DNA of 60,343 bases from Polyangiaceae bacterium (GCA_022842465.1 JALHPN010000026.1:1-60343); one strand, 5' to 3'. Positions 8,564-18,281 are shown, numbered from the stretch's first letter. Made by a program: numbers and translations. Notes: generated by a model not told the origin, from the letters alone.

Positions 8564-11206
8564 GTGAACCCGATGCGCAGCGCCGGTCTCCTGCTTCTCC
8601 TTGCCGCACCCCTCCTCGCGTGCGGCTCGAGCGGCGATCCGGCGCCCGCGGACCCTGGCCCGCCGCCCGACGAGCTCGCGTACGAGCTCTTCGAGAGCAC
8701 GATCCGCCTCACCGAAGCCGACCTCGCGCAGATCACGACCGCGGACGCGGACGGCACGATCGCGTTCGCGTCCCAGCCGCTTGCGCTCGCGGACGTCGAC
8801 GTCGGCGCCGTCCTGCTCGGAGGGATCTCCGCGAAGACGCCGAACGGGCTCCTGCGTGTCGTCACGGCCGTCGATCGCACGGGCGGCCTCGTGCTCCGGA
8901 CGGCGTCCGCGCCGCTCGAGCTCGCGTTCCGCAAGCTCCACGTGAAGCTCGAGCGCAAGGCCGAGCCCTTCGACGACACCGGCTCGTTCGCGCTCACGGA
9001 GTCGTCGCCGCTCGCTCTCCGGCCGCAGTTCACGATCGCCTCCGGCAAGGCGGACCGGAAGCAGCGCTACGAGATCGTCGTCTTCGACGGGGACGGCGAC
9101 GTCGAGACGAAGAACGATCAGATCCGGCTCGATGCCACGCTCGGCGGCGGCTTCACCTACGCGCTCTCCGTGGACGTCGACTGGGGGGACATCGATCGTC
9201 TCCCCGCGGTCGTCGTCGAGTGCGTCGCCTCGCTCGCGAAGATCGTGACCGGGGACAAGCCGACGTGCCGCCTTCAGGACCTCGTCCCGGAGGCGAGGTC
9301 CACGTTCCGCGCCGATCCGTTCATGACGCTCGACGTGAAGGCGCTCGGCGCGGCGTCGCTCGCGTACGAGCGCGACTTCGACGTCGGCGCGATCGCGCTT
9401 CCGCCGTTCGCGCTCGGTCCGCTCGTGTTCACGCCGTCCGTCGACGTCCTCGCCCGGGTCCAGGGCGGCGCCTCCGCGCGCTTCGAGGTCGGCGCGAACG
9501 TGCGCGCGGACGCCGAGGTCTCGATCGTGGTCTCGTCGAAGACCGCGGGCAAGCCCGTCGTCACCGGGCCGCGCCTGAAAGAGCTCGACGCGCGGGCGAC
9601 CGAGCCTGTCCTCGACCTCCACGCGACGGCCGAGGCGTCCGTGGGCGCTCGCCTCAACGCTTCGCTCTACGGCGTCGCGGGACCGTACGCCACGGTGCAC
9701 GGCGTCGCCCGCATCGAGGCGTCGCCGCTCGCGGATCCGTGCTGGACGCTCGGGTTCTCGCTGGAAGCCGAGCTCGGCGCCCGCATCACGAGCCCCAAGC
9801 TCCCGGCCCTTGGCTACGTCACGCTCGCGGACGCCTCGACGGGTCGGCTTCCGATCGTCGACCGCGAGGTAGCGCGGGGGACGTGCACGCTCCCGGACGA
9901 TCCTCCTGGACCGCCCGGCAGCGGCCCGACGGCGCGCGCGTTCGCGGCGCCCGCGTTCACCCCGTGGGCGAAGCGACTCCAGGGCGGCGCGCTCGACGGC
10001 TTGCCCGTCACCGGCCTCGGCGTGAGCAAGTGGACCGCCCCGGAGCTCGCGCGCACCGTCGACGGCCGATGGCTCGCGACGGGGACCTACGCGCGCGGGC
10101 TCCACAAGATCGACGACGACGGCCTCCTCACGTGGATCTCGGAGCCCGTGACGACGTCCGAGCGCTCGCTCGCCGCGCTCGCCACCGCCCCCACGGGGGA
10201 CGCAGGCATGCTCGCCCTCCTCGCGCCCGAGTCCACCGAGACGTTCGTGCTCGCGAAGACGACGCAGGCTGGCACGCTCCTCTGGTCACGCGCGTACCGC
10301 CTCGGGACGACCTGTACGTCCGTGCCGTCGCAGATCGTGAAGGACGGCGATCGCGGCTACCTCGTGCTCGGACGCTGCCGCGAGGACACGCTGGGGTGGA
10401 TCGTCCGCGTAGACGAGCGCGGAGACGTGACGCGCGCGCGCACGATCACGGAGCCAGGCTCGCGCCTCGTGCTCCCCGTCGCCGCCACGATCGCAGACGG
10501 GGAGCCCGTGCTGGTGGGCGAGGTGGCGCGCCCGGGCGAGCTCGAGTGGACGTTCGTGATGCGCCTCGACGGCGAGGACCGGCCGAGCACGTCGATGGCC
10601 CTCAGCTGCCCCGAGCTCATCGCGACGCAGCCGACGTCGGTGATCCCGTCCGCCTCCGGTGGGGTCACGGTGCTGGGCACGGCGAACGGCGTCGGCCTCG
10701 TCGCGCGGGTGCGTCGCGACGGCGCGCTCGGCTTCGCGCGGTATCCCAACGTCGGCGCCGGCGTCACGTCGTACTTCGTCGTCGCGAGCGCAGCGGAGCT
10801 CCCGACCACGGGCCTCGTCATCGGCGCGACGATGGGTCGGACGAGCTCGGAGACGCCGAACGCCCTCGTCCTCGCCGGCCTCGACAGCGCGGGCAGCCTC
10901 GCCTGGGCCAAGAGCTACGCCGTGACCTCCCCGACGCCGAAGCCCATCCACGCGCCCGCGATCCGGCTCACCGACGACGGCGGCGTCTTCGCCACCGCGA
11001 TCTCGGCGACGGTGGAGGGCGCCGATCCGGAGCTCTACGCGATGAAGGTCTTCGCGAAGGACGGGAGCCTCGGCGACGGGCAAGCGCTCTCCCCGTCGAC
11101 CGCGATCATCGCGGACGAGCCGCGCGCGACGGTGACGCGTGCGTTCGCGCCGGTCGCGGCCGATGTCGCGGTCACCGTCACGCCCCTCGCGCTCCGCCGC
11201 CGCTGA
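8564..11206 (+). CDS. 880-residue lipoprotein with C-terminal propeller-like repeats
   Basis: Starts at GTG 8564 or ATG 8573. Lipobox LLAAPLLAC gives Cys20 as the lipidated residue. Residues about 40-440 are a beta-rich region without recognisable motif. From about residue 460 the chain alternates short strands with turns of the type DGRWLATGTYARGLHKIDDD, DGDRGYLVLGRCRED, DDGGVFATAISATVEG, resembling the delta-60 style beta-propeller blades found in many myxobacterial surface lipoproteins. Probably an outer-surface binding protein; no catalytic motif is visible. Confidence 0.72.
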   Translation: MNPMRSAGLLLLLAAPLLACGSSGDPAPADPGPPPDELAYELFESTIRLTEADLAQITTADADGTIAFASQPLALADVDVGAVLLGGISAKTPNGLLRVVTAVDRTGGLVLRTASAPLELAFRKLHVKLERKAEPFDDTGSFALTESSPLALRPQFTIASGKADRKQRYEIVVFDGDGDVETKNDQIRLDATLGGGFTYALSVDVDWGDIDRLPAVVVECVASLAKIVTGDKPTCRLQDLVPEARSTFRADPFMTLDVKALGAASLAYERDFDVGAIALPPFALGPLVFTPSVDVLARVQGGASARFEVGANVRADAEVSIVVSSKTAGKPVVTGPRLKELDARATEPVLDLHATAEASVGARLNASLYGVAGPYATVHGVARIEASPLADPCWTLGFSLEAELGARITSPKLPALGYVTLADASTGRLPIVDREVARGTCTLPDDPPGPPGSGPTARAFAAPAFTPWAKRLQGGALDGLPVTGLGVSKWTAPELARTVDGRWLATGTYARGLHKIDDDGLLTWISEPVTTSERSLAALATAPTGDAGMLALLAPESTETFVLAKTTQAGTLLWSRAYRLGTTCTSVPSQIVKDGDRGYLVLGRCREDTLGWIVRVDERGDVTRARTITEPGSRLVLPVAATIADGEPVLVGEVARPGELEWTFVMRLDGEDRPSTSMALSCPELIATQPTSVIPSASGGVTVLGTANGVGLVARVRRDGALGFARYPNVGAGVTSYFVVASAAELPTTGLVIGATMGRTSSETPNALVLAGLDSAGSLAWAKSYAVTSPTPKPIHAPAIRLTDDGGVFATAISATVEGADPELYAMKVFAKDGSLGDGQALSPSTAIIADEPRATVTRAFAPVAADVAVTVTPLALRRR

Positions 11207-11334
11207 CGCGCGCGTCTTTCCTCCGCGGCAACGATCGATGCCGGAGACGCTCCTCACGCGCGGTGGGCCTGGTGCTACTCCGCCGCTCACGAACGACGCG
11301 ACGACGCGGACGTTCGAACCACGGAGCTCCTTCC

Positions 11335-12087
11335 ATGCATCGCTCGCTCTTCGGCATCGCCGTCACGCTCACGATCTTCGCCACCGGCTGCGCGGCCACC
11401 ACCGACGATCCGACGTCGTCCAGCGCCGACGAGCTCACCGCCGTGCCGTGCCGCGTGGAGATCGTCCCCTCGTCGCTCGGCGTGATCTACGCGACCGAGG
11501 CGAATCTCTCGCTCTACACGTTCGACAACGACACGACGAGCGCGTCGACCTGCTACGACGCCTGCGCGACCCGCTGGCCTGCGGTCCTCGTGGGCTCCAG
11601 CTACGGGCTCCCGGCGCCGTTCGGCGTGACGACGCGCAAGGACGGAACGAGGCAGCTCACGGTCTCGGGGCGCCCCCTCTACCGCTTCTTCCAGGACGCA
11701 GCGCCCGGCGACGTGAAGGGGGAGGGCATCGGCGGCGTCTGGCACCTCGCGCGTCCCGCAGCGGCCAAGGTCGTCGCCTCCAGCGCCGGAAAGATCTACG
11801 CGAACGGGCTCGAGCTCTCGCTCTACACGTTCGACAACGACACGACGAGCGCCTCGACCTGCAACGACGCTTGCGCCGCGCGCTGGCCCGCGCTCGTCGT
11901 TCCGTCGGCCAAGGGCATCGAGGCGCCGTTCGCGGTCACGACGCGGACCGACGGCAAGACGCAGGTGACGCTGAACGGCAAGCCGCTCTACACCTTCGCG
12001 GGCGACAGAGCCCCCGGGGATGTGAAGGGCGACGGCATCGGCGGCGTCTGGCACCTCGCCCGTCCGAGCAGCGCGCCGGCGTACTGA
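11335..12087 (+). CDS. Lipoprotein with two secreted-repeat (PF03640-type) units
   Basis: 250 residues. Signal MHRSLFGIAVTLTIFATGC gives Cys19. Two copies of the same unit follow, each with SLYTFDNDTTSAST, one Cys pair (CYDAC or CNDAC), a RWPA motif, PLY(R/T)F and an ending GIGGVWHLARP. This is the layout of the 'secreted repeat of unknown function' family, where paired units fold together. Members occur as lipoproteins across high-GC bacteria; no biochemical role is established. A broken copy of one unit lies at 46.8 kb. Confidence 0.85.
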   Translation: MHRSLFGIAVTLTIFATGCAATTDDPTSSSADELTAVPCRVEIVPSSLGVIYATEANLSLYTFDNDTTSASTCYDACATRWPAVLVGSSYGLPAPFGVTTRKDGTRQLTVSGRPLYRFFQDAAPGDVKGEGIGGVWHLARPAAAKVVASSAGKIYANGLELSLYTFDNDTTSASTCNDACAARWPALVVPSAKGIEAPFAVTTRTDGKTQVTLNGKPLYTFAGDRAPGDVKGDGIGGVWHLARPSSAPAY

Positions 12088-12121
12088 TCGGCAGACCGGC
12101 GAGCACCCGGGGAGGGGACCG

Positions 12122-12607
12122 TCACTCGACGCGGACCGCGATGGTGACGTCCTTCGCGGCCTTCGAGTCGTCGGGCGCGACGTGTCCGTAGACGAAGCGC
12201 ACGCTCGTCGCGCCGCGCCCTGAGGCCTCGAACGTGAAGGTGAAGGCGCCGTCTCCGCCCCCGCAGCCCTCGCAGCCCGGCGCGGGCGTCTCCGCGTAGC
12301 CCCGGTCGACGAGCACGAGAACCGCCGCGTCCGGAGTGGAGGCCAGCCTCCACTCGAACGGTCGCGCGGTGCTCCCGCCGAGCGCGACGGTGAACCGCTC
12401 GCCGACCTTCGCGGTGATCGCGGTGGTCGCCTCGTCGTACACGCGCGCCTGCGGAGCGGACGGCGTCGACGAGACCGCCGGCCGAGCTCCGCCAGGCGAG
12501 CCGTCGCGTCGGAGCTCGCCTGCGCCGCGCTGGCAGGCGAGCGCCAGCGCGAGCGGAGCCACGGCGAAGGCGCGGAGCTCAATCCCAGTTCGAGCAGATC
12601 GTGCCAT
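12122..12607 (-). CDS. Chagasin-like (I42) protease inhibitor lipoprotein, candidate
   Basis: 161 residues from ATG 12607. This start lies inside the preceding protease gene and gives a good lipoprotein signal (LRAFAVAPLALALAC, Cys25). After a linker, about 95 residues follow the chagasin plan: VGERFTVALGG as first strand, then GSTARPFEWRL at the place of the NPTTGxxW loop with the Trp kept, CEGCGGGDGAFTFTFEA at the GxGG loop, and SVRFVYGHV at the RPW/F loop position. Chagasins block papain-family proteases with these three loops. The first and last loops are degenerate, so this is inference from fold pattern plus position: it overlaps by 29 bases a papain-like protease gene. It could be another immunoglobulin-like lipoprotein. 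Confidence 0.6.
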   Translation of the reverse strand: MARSARTGIELRAFAVAPLALALACQRGAGELRRDGSPGGARPAVSSTPSAPQARVYDEATTAITAKVGERFTVALGGSTARPFEWRLASTPDAAVLVLVDRGYAETPAPGCEGCGGGDGAFTFTFEASGRGATSVRFVYGHVAPDDSKAAKDVTIAVRVE

Positions 12608-14828
12608 CGTCCTCCTCGAGTCGCTCGATGTTCGTCTGCGCTGCCTTGACCCAGGCTGCGGGCGCGTCGAGCTCGCCGTACGCCACGGCCTCGAACGCGC
12701 CCACCGCGCTCCCGCAGTCGCCCTGCGCCGCCTCCGACATCCCGAAGTAATAGAGGCTGAAGGGGATGTTCGGATCACCGTCGGGGGCGGAGAGGACCGT
12801 GTCCGCGAACGAGAGGATCGCGGGGTCGTACTGCTTCTGCCGGTACTGCGAGAAGCCGAGGAGGAAGCGCGCGCGATGGACCCTCGTGTCGCTCGGGAAG
12901 CGGCCGGCGAACTCCGCGTAGAGGCGCTCGGCGCGCGGCCAGTCGCTGCGTCCTCGCGCGGCGGTGGCGTCGGCGAAGAGGGTGTCGGCGGTCGCGAGCG
13001 GCGCGTCCTGCTTGCCGAAGAAGAAGGTGGAGCGCTCGCGCGCGCCCGCCTTGTACGGCGCCTCGGCGAGCGTCCAGTCCTTGCCCTTGAAGGTCGTCCA
13101 GCTCCGCTTGCCGTCGGCCGACGTCGCCCAGATCCGGGCCTTCCGCGCGGACAAGAGCCGTCCGTCATCGGGGCGCTTCACATCCAGCTTGGCCCCGGCG
13201 GCGAGGCGGACCGTCCACGCGGGCGCGCTGGGCCCGGGGGACGCCGGCGCCCAGCGGAAGCCGCTCGCGGCGGGCACCTCGGCCGCGTACGACACCGTGA
13301 GCGCCTCGCCCGAGTCGTTGACGAGGCTCAGGTACCGATCCGAGAACGTGGGCGGCGTCGCCGCCGGAGGACGGACGGGCTCGGCCCACGTCGCGTACGC
13401 CCCGACGGCGTTGCTGCCGTACTTGATCCACATGTACCCGCCCTCACCCCATCGCGAGGACCAGGAGTTGCGGAGGAGCCAGGCCCCCTTCCGGTCGTCC
13501 CACCCGACGAGGACGATGAGGTGGTTCGTCGTGCGGTCGTCGCGATCGTCGAAGACGCCGCCGGTGTAGTGCTGGAACGAGCGCGTGGAGTTGACGAGCG
13601 CCACGATCGGCCCGTGCGCGACCATCGCGGCCTTGATCTCGTCGACCGTCGGCCGCGTGTACCGCGATCCGGCGTAGCCCCAGTCCTCGATGGTGTAGCC
13701 GGGCGTGCCCCTCGACCGGTCGCACGCGAGCACGCGGCCCCGGTAGGGCACCGAGGACTCCATCGCCGCCCCGTTGTCGCGGAGGAACTTCCAGACGTTC
13801 GCGGAGGAGTTCTGGACGCAGTTGTTGGTGTTGAACGTGTTCGGCGCGCAGTTCACGAGGTGCTGCTCGGACAGATCGAGCCCGCGCTGCCCGTACTGGA
13901 TGGTGTGCAGCGCCTCGAGCACACCCATCGTCGCGAACGCCCAGCAGCTGCCGCAGTCCCCTTGCTCACGGATTGGGGTCATCTGATCGCGCCAGGAGAA
14001 CGACGCGGCCGAAGGCGACGCGAGCTTCGAGGACCCCGCGCTCGCGTCGCGGACCACGACCTGGTCGTCGCTCGCCCGCGCTCGGTCGAGCGCGGCGAGC
14101 CGCGTCGGCAGCCCGACGCGACGCTGGAGGTCGCGGCTCACGAGGTTCTGCTTGTTCGGCTTGTTCGCGCGCTCGGCGGCCGCGCGCGCCAGCTCGGCCT
14201 CGTCGACCACGGGCTCGGCGCCGCCGTTGATCTGCGCGAGCGGCTTGCCCGAGACGGCGGTGACGCCGACCTGGTAGGAGCGACGCTCGCGGGCGATGGT
14301 CGTGCGCATGCTCTGGAGGTCGGTCCGGAGCGCCGCGCCGATCTTCGTCTCGCTGGTCGCGTAGAACGAGGCCGCGTCACGCGTGGCGGGGAGCTCCGCG
14401 GGGCTCACGGCGGGCGGAGGCGTCGTCTTGTGCGGGGACACGAGCTTCGTCGCCGACCGCCGCGTCTTGCCGACCTCGATGGTGCTGGGCGGCGCGCCGA
14501 GCTCCTGGGCGATCTCGGCGACCACCACGAGACGCGGGCGGCTCAGAGGACTGGGCGCCATCGAAGGCGCGATCACCGAACCAGGCCTCGGCGAGACGAC
14601 GTTCGAGGGAGGCGTCCGCTGCGCGAAGCGCACCGGGCCGCGCGCCGAAGGGGGCGGCGGCGCGGCGACGGCATTCGGAGGTTGGGGCTGCGCCTGCGCG
14701 TTCCGGGCGGCGGGCGGTGCACTCCCGCCGGTCGCCGGCCCCCCGATCTGCACGTGACACGCGACGACGAGCGTGAGCGCGCTCGCCGCGGAGAGAAGGA
14801 CCACGCCGCGAAACCCTTGCCTCGTCAT
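12579..14828 (-). CDS. Papain-family (C1A) cysteine protease lipoprotein with TPR-like tail
   Basis: 749 residues. Lipobox LTLVVAC (Cys24) is followed by a long Pro/Ala-rich and possibly propeptide-like region to about residue 275. The peptidase core has oxyanion Gln and catalytic Cys295 in EQGDCGSCWAF, His436 in TNHLIVLVGWDD and Asn454 in RNSWSSRWGEGGYMWI, all canonical. A beta-rich segment (residues about 490-600) and a C-terminal tail with tetratricopeptide-type helices (AERLYAEFAGRFPSDTRVH, GFSQYRQKQYDPAI) follow. The enzyme would be anchored to an envelope membrane and degrade proteins outside the cytoplasm. The next gene, a candidate inhibitor, starts within its last codons. Confidence 0.9.
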   Translation of the reverse strand: MTRQGFRGVVLLSAASALTLVVACHVQIGGPATGGSAPPAARNAQAQPQPPNAVAAPPPPSARGPVRFAQRTPPSNVVSPRPGSVIAPSMAPSPLSRPRLVVVAEIAQELGAPPSTIEVGKTRRSATKLVSPHKTTPPPAVSPAELPATRDAASFYATSETKIGAALRTDLQSMRTTIARERRSYQVGVTAVSGKPLAQINGGAEPVVDEAELARAAAERANKPNKQNLVSRDLQRRVGLPTRLAALDRARASDDQVVVRDASAGSSKLASPSAASFSWRDQMTPIREQGDCGSCWAFATMGVLEALHTIQYGQRGLDLSEQHLVNCAPNTFNTNNCVQNSSANVWKFLRDNGAAMESSVPYRGRVLACDRSRGTPGYTIEDWGYAGSRYTRPTVDEIKAAMVAHGPIVALVNSTRSFQHYTGGVFDDRDDRTTNHLIVLVGWDDRKGAWLLRNSWSSRWGEGGYMWIKYGSNAVGAYATWAEPVRPPAATPPTFSDRYLSLVNDSGEALTVSYAAEVPAASGFRWAPASPGPSAPAWTVRLAAGAKLDVKRPDDGRLLSARKARIWATSADGKRSWTTFKGKDWTLAEAPYKAGARERSTFFFGKQDAPLATADTLFADATAARGRSDWPRAERLYAEFAGRFPSDTRVHRARFLLGFSQYRQKQYDPAILSFADTVLSAPDGDPNIPFSLYYFGMSEAAQGDCGSAVGAFEAVAYGELDAPAAWVKAAQTNIERLEEDDGTICSNWD

Positions 14829-14989
14829 GAACCTCCCCGACTCCCCTCGCGCGAGCGTAGCTGCGTTCCCGCACCCTCGGGGCGCGGACGAGTCGCTGGG
14901 CTACAAGGCCCATGCCCGTCGGACGGGCGAGGCCCGAGCCAGTCGGATCCGCACCTTGCACGTCCCGGGCGTTTCTTGTCGCGGATGGA

Positions 14990-15009
14990 CTGTCACGAAG
15001 GCGTGACAG
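14990..15009. promoter_or_regulatory. Perfect 8-4-8 inverted repeat, probable operator
   Basis: CTGTCACGAAGGCGTGACAG is a perfect inverted repeat with 8-base arms and a 4-base spacer. It sits in the 282-base divergent region, 162 bases before the protease ATG and 101 bases before the Cys-rich lipoprotein ATG. A further half site (GCTGTCAC) follows near 15022. The dyad is typical of a dimeric regulator site and could control both directions. No regulator gene is adjacent. Confidence 0.55.
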
Positions 15010-15110
15010 CTCCCGCGCGTCGCCTGCTGTCACCCGTTCGGGGGAGGCCCTCCGTGGTCAGGAATCGGCGGCTCGCCGCGCAGACGGTCTCGACCAAGGA
15101 GGTCACGCCG

Positions 15111-15611
15111 ATGAAGACGACTCACACCCTCTCCCTCTCCGCTCTCCTCGCCTCTGCGCTCGCGGCGCTCTCGGGCTGCGCTTCGACGGTCGATCCGGAC
15201 ACGACGCCGGGCACGTCGAGCGCGGAGCTCGTCGTCTCCCGTCCCGGAGACCTCGCGCCCGGCATCGGCGCGAGCTCCTGCACGTCCGAGACGTGCGTCT
15301 CGGGGTCGGGCAACGACTGCTCGGACTTCGACGCGAGCTGCAGCGCGGAGGCGGGCTGCGGCGTCACGACGAGCGGAAATCCGATCGCGCAGGTGCACAC
15401 GTGCGTGACGATTCCGGCTCCGCCGCCTTCGCGCTCGCTCCGCCCCAGCCGGCTCGTGCTCGAGACCGCGCCGGAGGAGGAGGAGTGCTTCGACGCGGCC
15501 ACGTGCAACCAGCTCATCGCCGACTGCATCGGTGGCGATCACCTCTGGACGTGCGACTCGTACGACTCCATCGGCCGCTGCGTGCGTGGAGAGTGCCACG
15601 GCGCTCCTTGA
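15111..15611 (+). CDS. Cysteine-rich lipoprotein
   Basis: 166 residues. A perfect Shine-Dalgarno (AAGGAGGT, 15096-15103) seven bases before the ATG fixes the start and is unusually strong for this window, suggesting high expression. Signal MKTTHTLSLSALLASALAALSGC gives Cys23. The mature chain has twelve cysteines, first in a cluster (CTSETCVSGSGNDCSDFDAS), later in ECFDAATCNQLIADC and [16 protein letters not shown], so a disulfide-knotted surface protein is likely. Function unknown. Its 3' end overlaps the end of a convergent small gene. Confidence 0.78.
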   Translation: MKTTHTLSLSALLASALAALSGCASTVDPDTTPGTSSAELVVSRPGDLAPGIGASSCTSETCVSGSGNDCSDFDASCSAEAGCGVTTSGNPIAQVHTCVTIPAPPPSRSLRPSRLVLETAPEEEECFDAATCNQLIADCIGGDHLWTCDSYDSIGRCVRGECHGAP

Positions 15612-15898
15612 CGGATGGCACGCGGGGGACCGAGCACCTCGAGCCACACCATCGCGCGACGGAGCGAAGGCGCGCGTGACGGCGGCGGGCCGGACGCGGC
15701 GGCGAGACCGGGCGCTCGTGCGGTCCGCTCCTTCGCGTCGTGGATCGCGCGAGGGACGGTCACCGCGCGCCGCGGAGCGATCGGCTTCGTGGCCGCGGCC
15801 GCCGCGGCGAGGCGGCGACGCTCCGCCTCGCCCATGATCCGCAAGGTCGCGACGAGCGCGAGGAGCCCGAGGGCCGCGACGAGCACGCCGAGGGTCAT
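15539..15898 (-). CDS. Small single-pass membrane protein in the nfeD-floA operon
   Basis: 119 residues. The ATG at 15898 overlaps the floA stop in an ATGA junction, the classical mark of translational coupling. The first 20 residues ([20 protein letters not shown]) form one membrane segment, followed by a basic Ala-rich helix and a disordered tail. I know no family for it. Its last 24 codons run through the end of the convergent lipoprotein gene, which lowers confidence in the C-terminal end but not in the coupled start. Confidence 0.5.
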   Translation of the reverse strand: MTLGVLVAALGLLALVATLRIMGEAERRRLAAAAAATKPIAPRRAVTVPRAIHDAKERTARAPGLAAASGPPPSRAPSLRRAMVWLEVLGPPRAIRQGAPWHSPRTQRPMESYESHVQR

Positions 15899-16875
15899 CC
15901 GCGCCTCGACTCGTGGCCGAGCACGCCGTTCTCGCGCGCAATCGCCTGGCGCATCTGGGTGTCCGCCTCCACGTTGCGGAGGTTGTGGTGGTCGAGCACG
16001 CCCAGGTTGCCGTCGCGGAACGCCTGCGCCATCGCGCGCGGGACCTCCGCCTCCGCCTCGACGACCCGCGCGCGCATCTCCTGCTCGAGGGCGACGGCCA
16101 TCGCGCGGCGCTCCTCCGCGCGCGCCTGCGCGATCTGCTTGTCGGCGTTCGCCTGGTCGATCTGGAGCTTCGCCCCGATGTTCGCGCCGACGTCGACGTC
16201 CGCGATGTCGATCGAGAGGATCTCGAAGGCCGTGCCGGCGTCCAGGCCCCGCGCCAGGATGTTCTTCGAGATGTGATCCGGGTTCTCGAGGACGTCCTTG
16301 TGGGTCGCCGCCGAGCCGATCGTGCTCACCATCCCTTCGCCGACACGCGCGATGATCGTCTCCTCCCCAGCGCCGCCGACGAGGCGGTCGAGGTTCGCGC
16401 GCACCGTGACGCGCGACACCGCGATGAGCTGGATGCCGTCGCGCGCCACGGCGGCGATGCTCGGCGTCTGGATCACCTTCGGGTTGACCGACATCTTGAC
16501 CGCCTCGAGGACGTCGCGACCCGCGAGGTCGATCGCGGAGGCGCGCTTGAAGGGGAGCGGGATGTTCGCGCGGTCGGCCGAGATGAGCGCGTTCACGACG
16601 TTCACCACGTTCCCTCCTGCGAGGAAGTGGGCCTCGAGGGCGTCGATCGACACCTCGAGGCCCGCCTTCACGGCCGAAATCCGCGCGGTCACGATCACGC
16701 CCGGCGGAACGCGCCGCAGGCGCATGCCGATGAGCGTCGTGAGCCCGACGTAGGCGCCCGACGCCCACGCCGCGATCCAGAGCGGGAGCGGGACGATGTA
16801 GAGCAAGGCGATGACGAGGCCGACCGCCACGAAGAGCGCGGCGCCGAGCCCGAAGACTCCTTCGAATCCTGCCAT
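15895..16875 (-). CDS. floA: Flotillin-like protein FloA
   Basis: 326 residues from ATG 16875; a GTG at 16881 overlaps the upstream stop and is an alternative. An N-terminal hairpin of hydrophobic residues ([20 protein letters not shown]) enters the membrane, then a SPFH domain ([56 protein letters not shown]) and a coiled coil rich in Ala/Glu/Arg repeats follow. Length and motifs match bacterial FloA/YqfA, which oligomerises in functional membrane microdomains and affects membrane fluidity, secretion and signalling. It follows the NfeD gene directly, the conserved partner arrangement. Confidence 0.93.
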   Translation of the reverse strand: MAGFEGVFGLGAALFVAVGLVIALLYIVPLPLWIAAWASGAYVGLTTLIGMRLRRVPPGVIVTARISAVKAGLEVSIDALEAHFLAGGNVVNVVNALISADRANIPLPFKRASAIDLAGRDVLEAVKMSVNPKVIQTPSIAAVARDGIQLIAVSRVTVRANLDRLVGGAGEETIIARVGEGMVSTIGSAATHKDVLENPDHISKNILARGLDAGTAFEILSIDIADVDVGANIGAKLQIDQANADKQIAQARAEERRAMAVALEQEMRARVVEAEAEVPRAMAQAFRDGNLGVLDHHNLRNVEADTQMRQAIARENGVLGHESRRG

Positions 16876-16877
16876 GG

Positions 16878-18281
16878 TCACGAAACCCTCGCGGGTCCTC
16901 CTCGGTACGAGCTCACACGCTGGTCGTCCGAGGCGAGCCGCACGACGACGCGGCTCCCCTCGTGCACGACCGCGACCACTTTCTCGCCCGCCGCGACGAA
17001 CGGACCGTCGCTCACGACGTCGACGCGCGCCCCCCCGAGCAACGCCGCGCCCGCGGGGCGGAGCGGCGTCAGCGTGACGCCCGTGATGCCGACGAGGGAT
17101 GCCTCCCGCTCGCGCGAGCCGTGCTCCGTCAGCACCATCTTGCGGGCGAACCGCGTTCGACCGAGCGCGGGAGCGAAGGCGAGCATCGCGCCGACGGCGA
17201 CGATCGCGGCCGCGATCACGCGCGCCACGGCGGCGAGGATCGCGATGGGGGTCGCGCCGGCGCCGACCGACATCATGCCGAGCCCGATCGCGAGCAAGGC
17301 GGCCCCGGCGATCCCGGTCAGGCCGAAGCCGGGGACCACGAAGATCTCGAGGAGCACGAGCGCGGCGCCGGCGGCTACGATGAGCAGCTCCTCGTAGCCC
17401 GCGAGGTGCACCATCCAGTGTCCGCCGAACACGAGCGCGAGGCAGGCGAGGCCGACGAGGCCCGGCACACCGAACCCCGGCGTCCGGAGCTCGACGAAGA
17501 TGCCGAGGAAGGCGAGACCGAGGAGGAGCGAGCCGACGAGGGGCGCCGTGATGATCGACAGGGCGCGCTCGGCCCAGTTCTGCTCCGCGACGCGAACGTC
17601 CGCGCCCTCGAGCCGCGAAACGCGGAGGAGCTCGGTCATGTCGCTGGCCTGCAAGGTCGCCACGCCGAGCGTGACCGCCTCGCTGGACGTCAAGGTCAGC
17701 AGCTTGCCCTTCTCGATGACGCCGGGAATCGCGACCTCCGCGTCGACCATGGCCTCGGCGATCTCCGGCGGATGACCTCGCCGCTCCGCGGTCGCGCGGA
17801 GCTCCTTCCGGACGTAGGAGATCGTCTTCTCGTCGGCGGTGGCCGCGCCGCCGGCGCCGAGCGCGACGGGCGTCGCGGCGCCGATCGTCGCGCCCCTCGA
17901 GACCGCGAGCGCTTCGGCCGACAGGGCCACGAACGCGCCCGCCGAGATCGCGCGCGGATTCACCCAGGCGATCGTCCGGACGCGGCTCGCCAGGACGCGA
18001 TCGCGGATCTGCACTGCGGCGTCGAGGCGTCCGCCGAGGGTGTCGATGTCGAGCACGACCGCGTCAGCCCCCATCGCTTCCGCTTCGTCGAGCGCCCGGT
18101 CGACGAAGGGTACGAACCCCAGATCGACCGTGCCGCGGATCGGGACGGTCACGACGACCGCCCGCGCGCGCGGGCTCTCGGCCGCCGCGAAGCGCGGCAG
18201 GAGCGCGAGCACGACGAGCGCGATCGCGAGACAGGCCATCCCGAGCAAGGTCGAGCGTGCTGGCGAGCGGCGACACCGCAT
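16878..18281 (-). CDS. NfeD family membrane-bound serine protease (ClpP class)
   Basis: 467 residues; ATG at 18242 ([14 protein letters not shown]) is an alternative start. After a signal-like segment comes a ClpP/1510-N type domain: [15 protein letters not shown], then [17 protein letters not shown] with the predicted nucleophile Ser, and Lys in [14 protein letters not shown] as the likely base (Ser/Lys dyad in the archaeal homologue). Several membrane spans ([22 protein letters not shown], quoted in part) and a C-terminal OB-fold-like NfeD domain ([16 protein letters not shown] ... [13 protein letters not shown]) complete the full-length NfeD1b layout. In other bacteria these proteases cut stomatin/flotillin partners, here FloA downstream. 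Confidence 0.92.
   Translation of the reverse strand: MRCRRSPARSTLLGMACLAIALVVLALLPRFAAAESPRARAVVVTVPIRGTVDLGFVPFVDRALDEAEAMGADAVVLDIDTLGGRLDAAVQIRDRVLASRVRTIAWVNPRAISAGAFVALSAEALAVSRGATIGAATPVALGAGGAATADEKTISYVRKELRATAERRGHPPEIAEAMVDAEVAIPGVIEKGKLLTLTSSEAVTLGVATLQASDMTELLRVSRLEGADVRVAEQNWAERALSIITAPLVGSLLLGLAFLGIFVELRTPGFGVPGLVGLACLALVFGGHWMVHLAGYEELLIVAAGAALVLLEIFVVPGFGLTGIAGAALLAIGLGMMSVGAGATPIAILAAVARVIAAAIVAVGAMLAFAPALGRTRFARKMVLTEHGSREREASLVGITGVTLTPLRPAGAALLGGARVDVVSDGPFVAAGEKVVAVVHEGSRVVVRLASDDQRVSSYRGGPARVS

Noticed and set aside
8620..11330. Very long second frame inside the 880-residue lipoprotein gene
   Set aside because: Arg-rich shadow; only its 3' part after 11335 (the secreted-repeat lipoprotein) is a real gene.
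14950..14975. Sigma-54-type promoter (TTGCACG near 14957)
   Set aside because: The paired TGGCAC/TTGCA elements at the correct 4-base spacing are not present.
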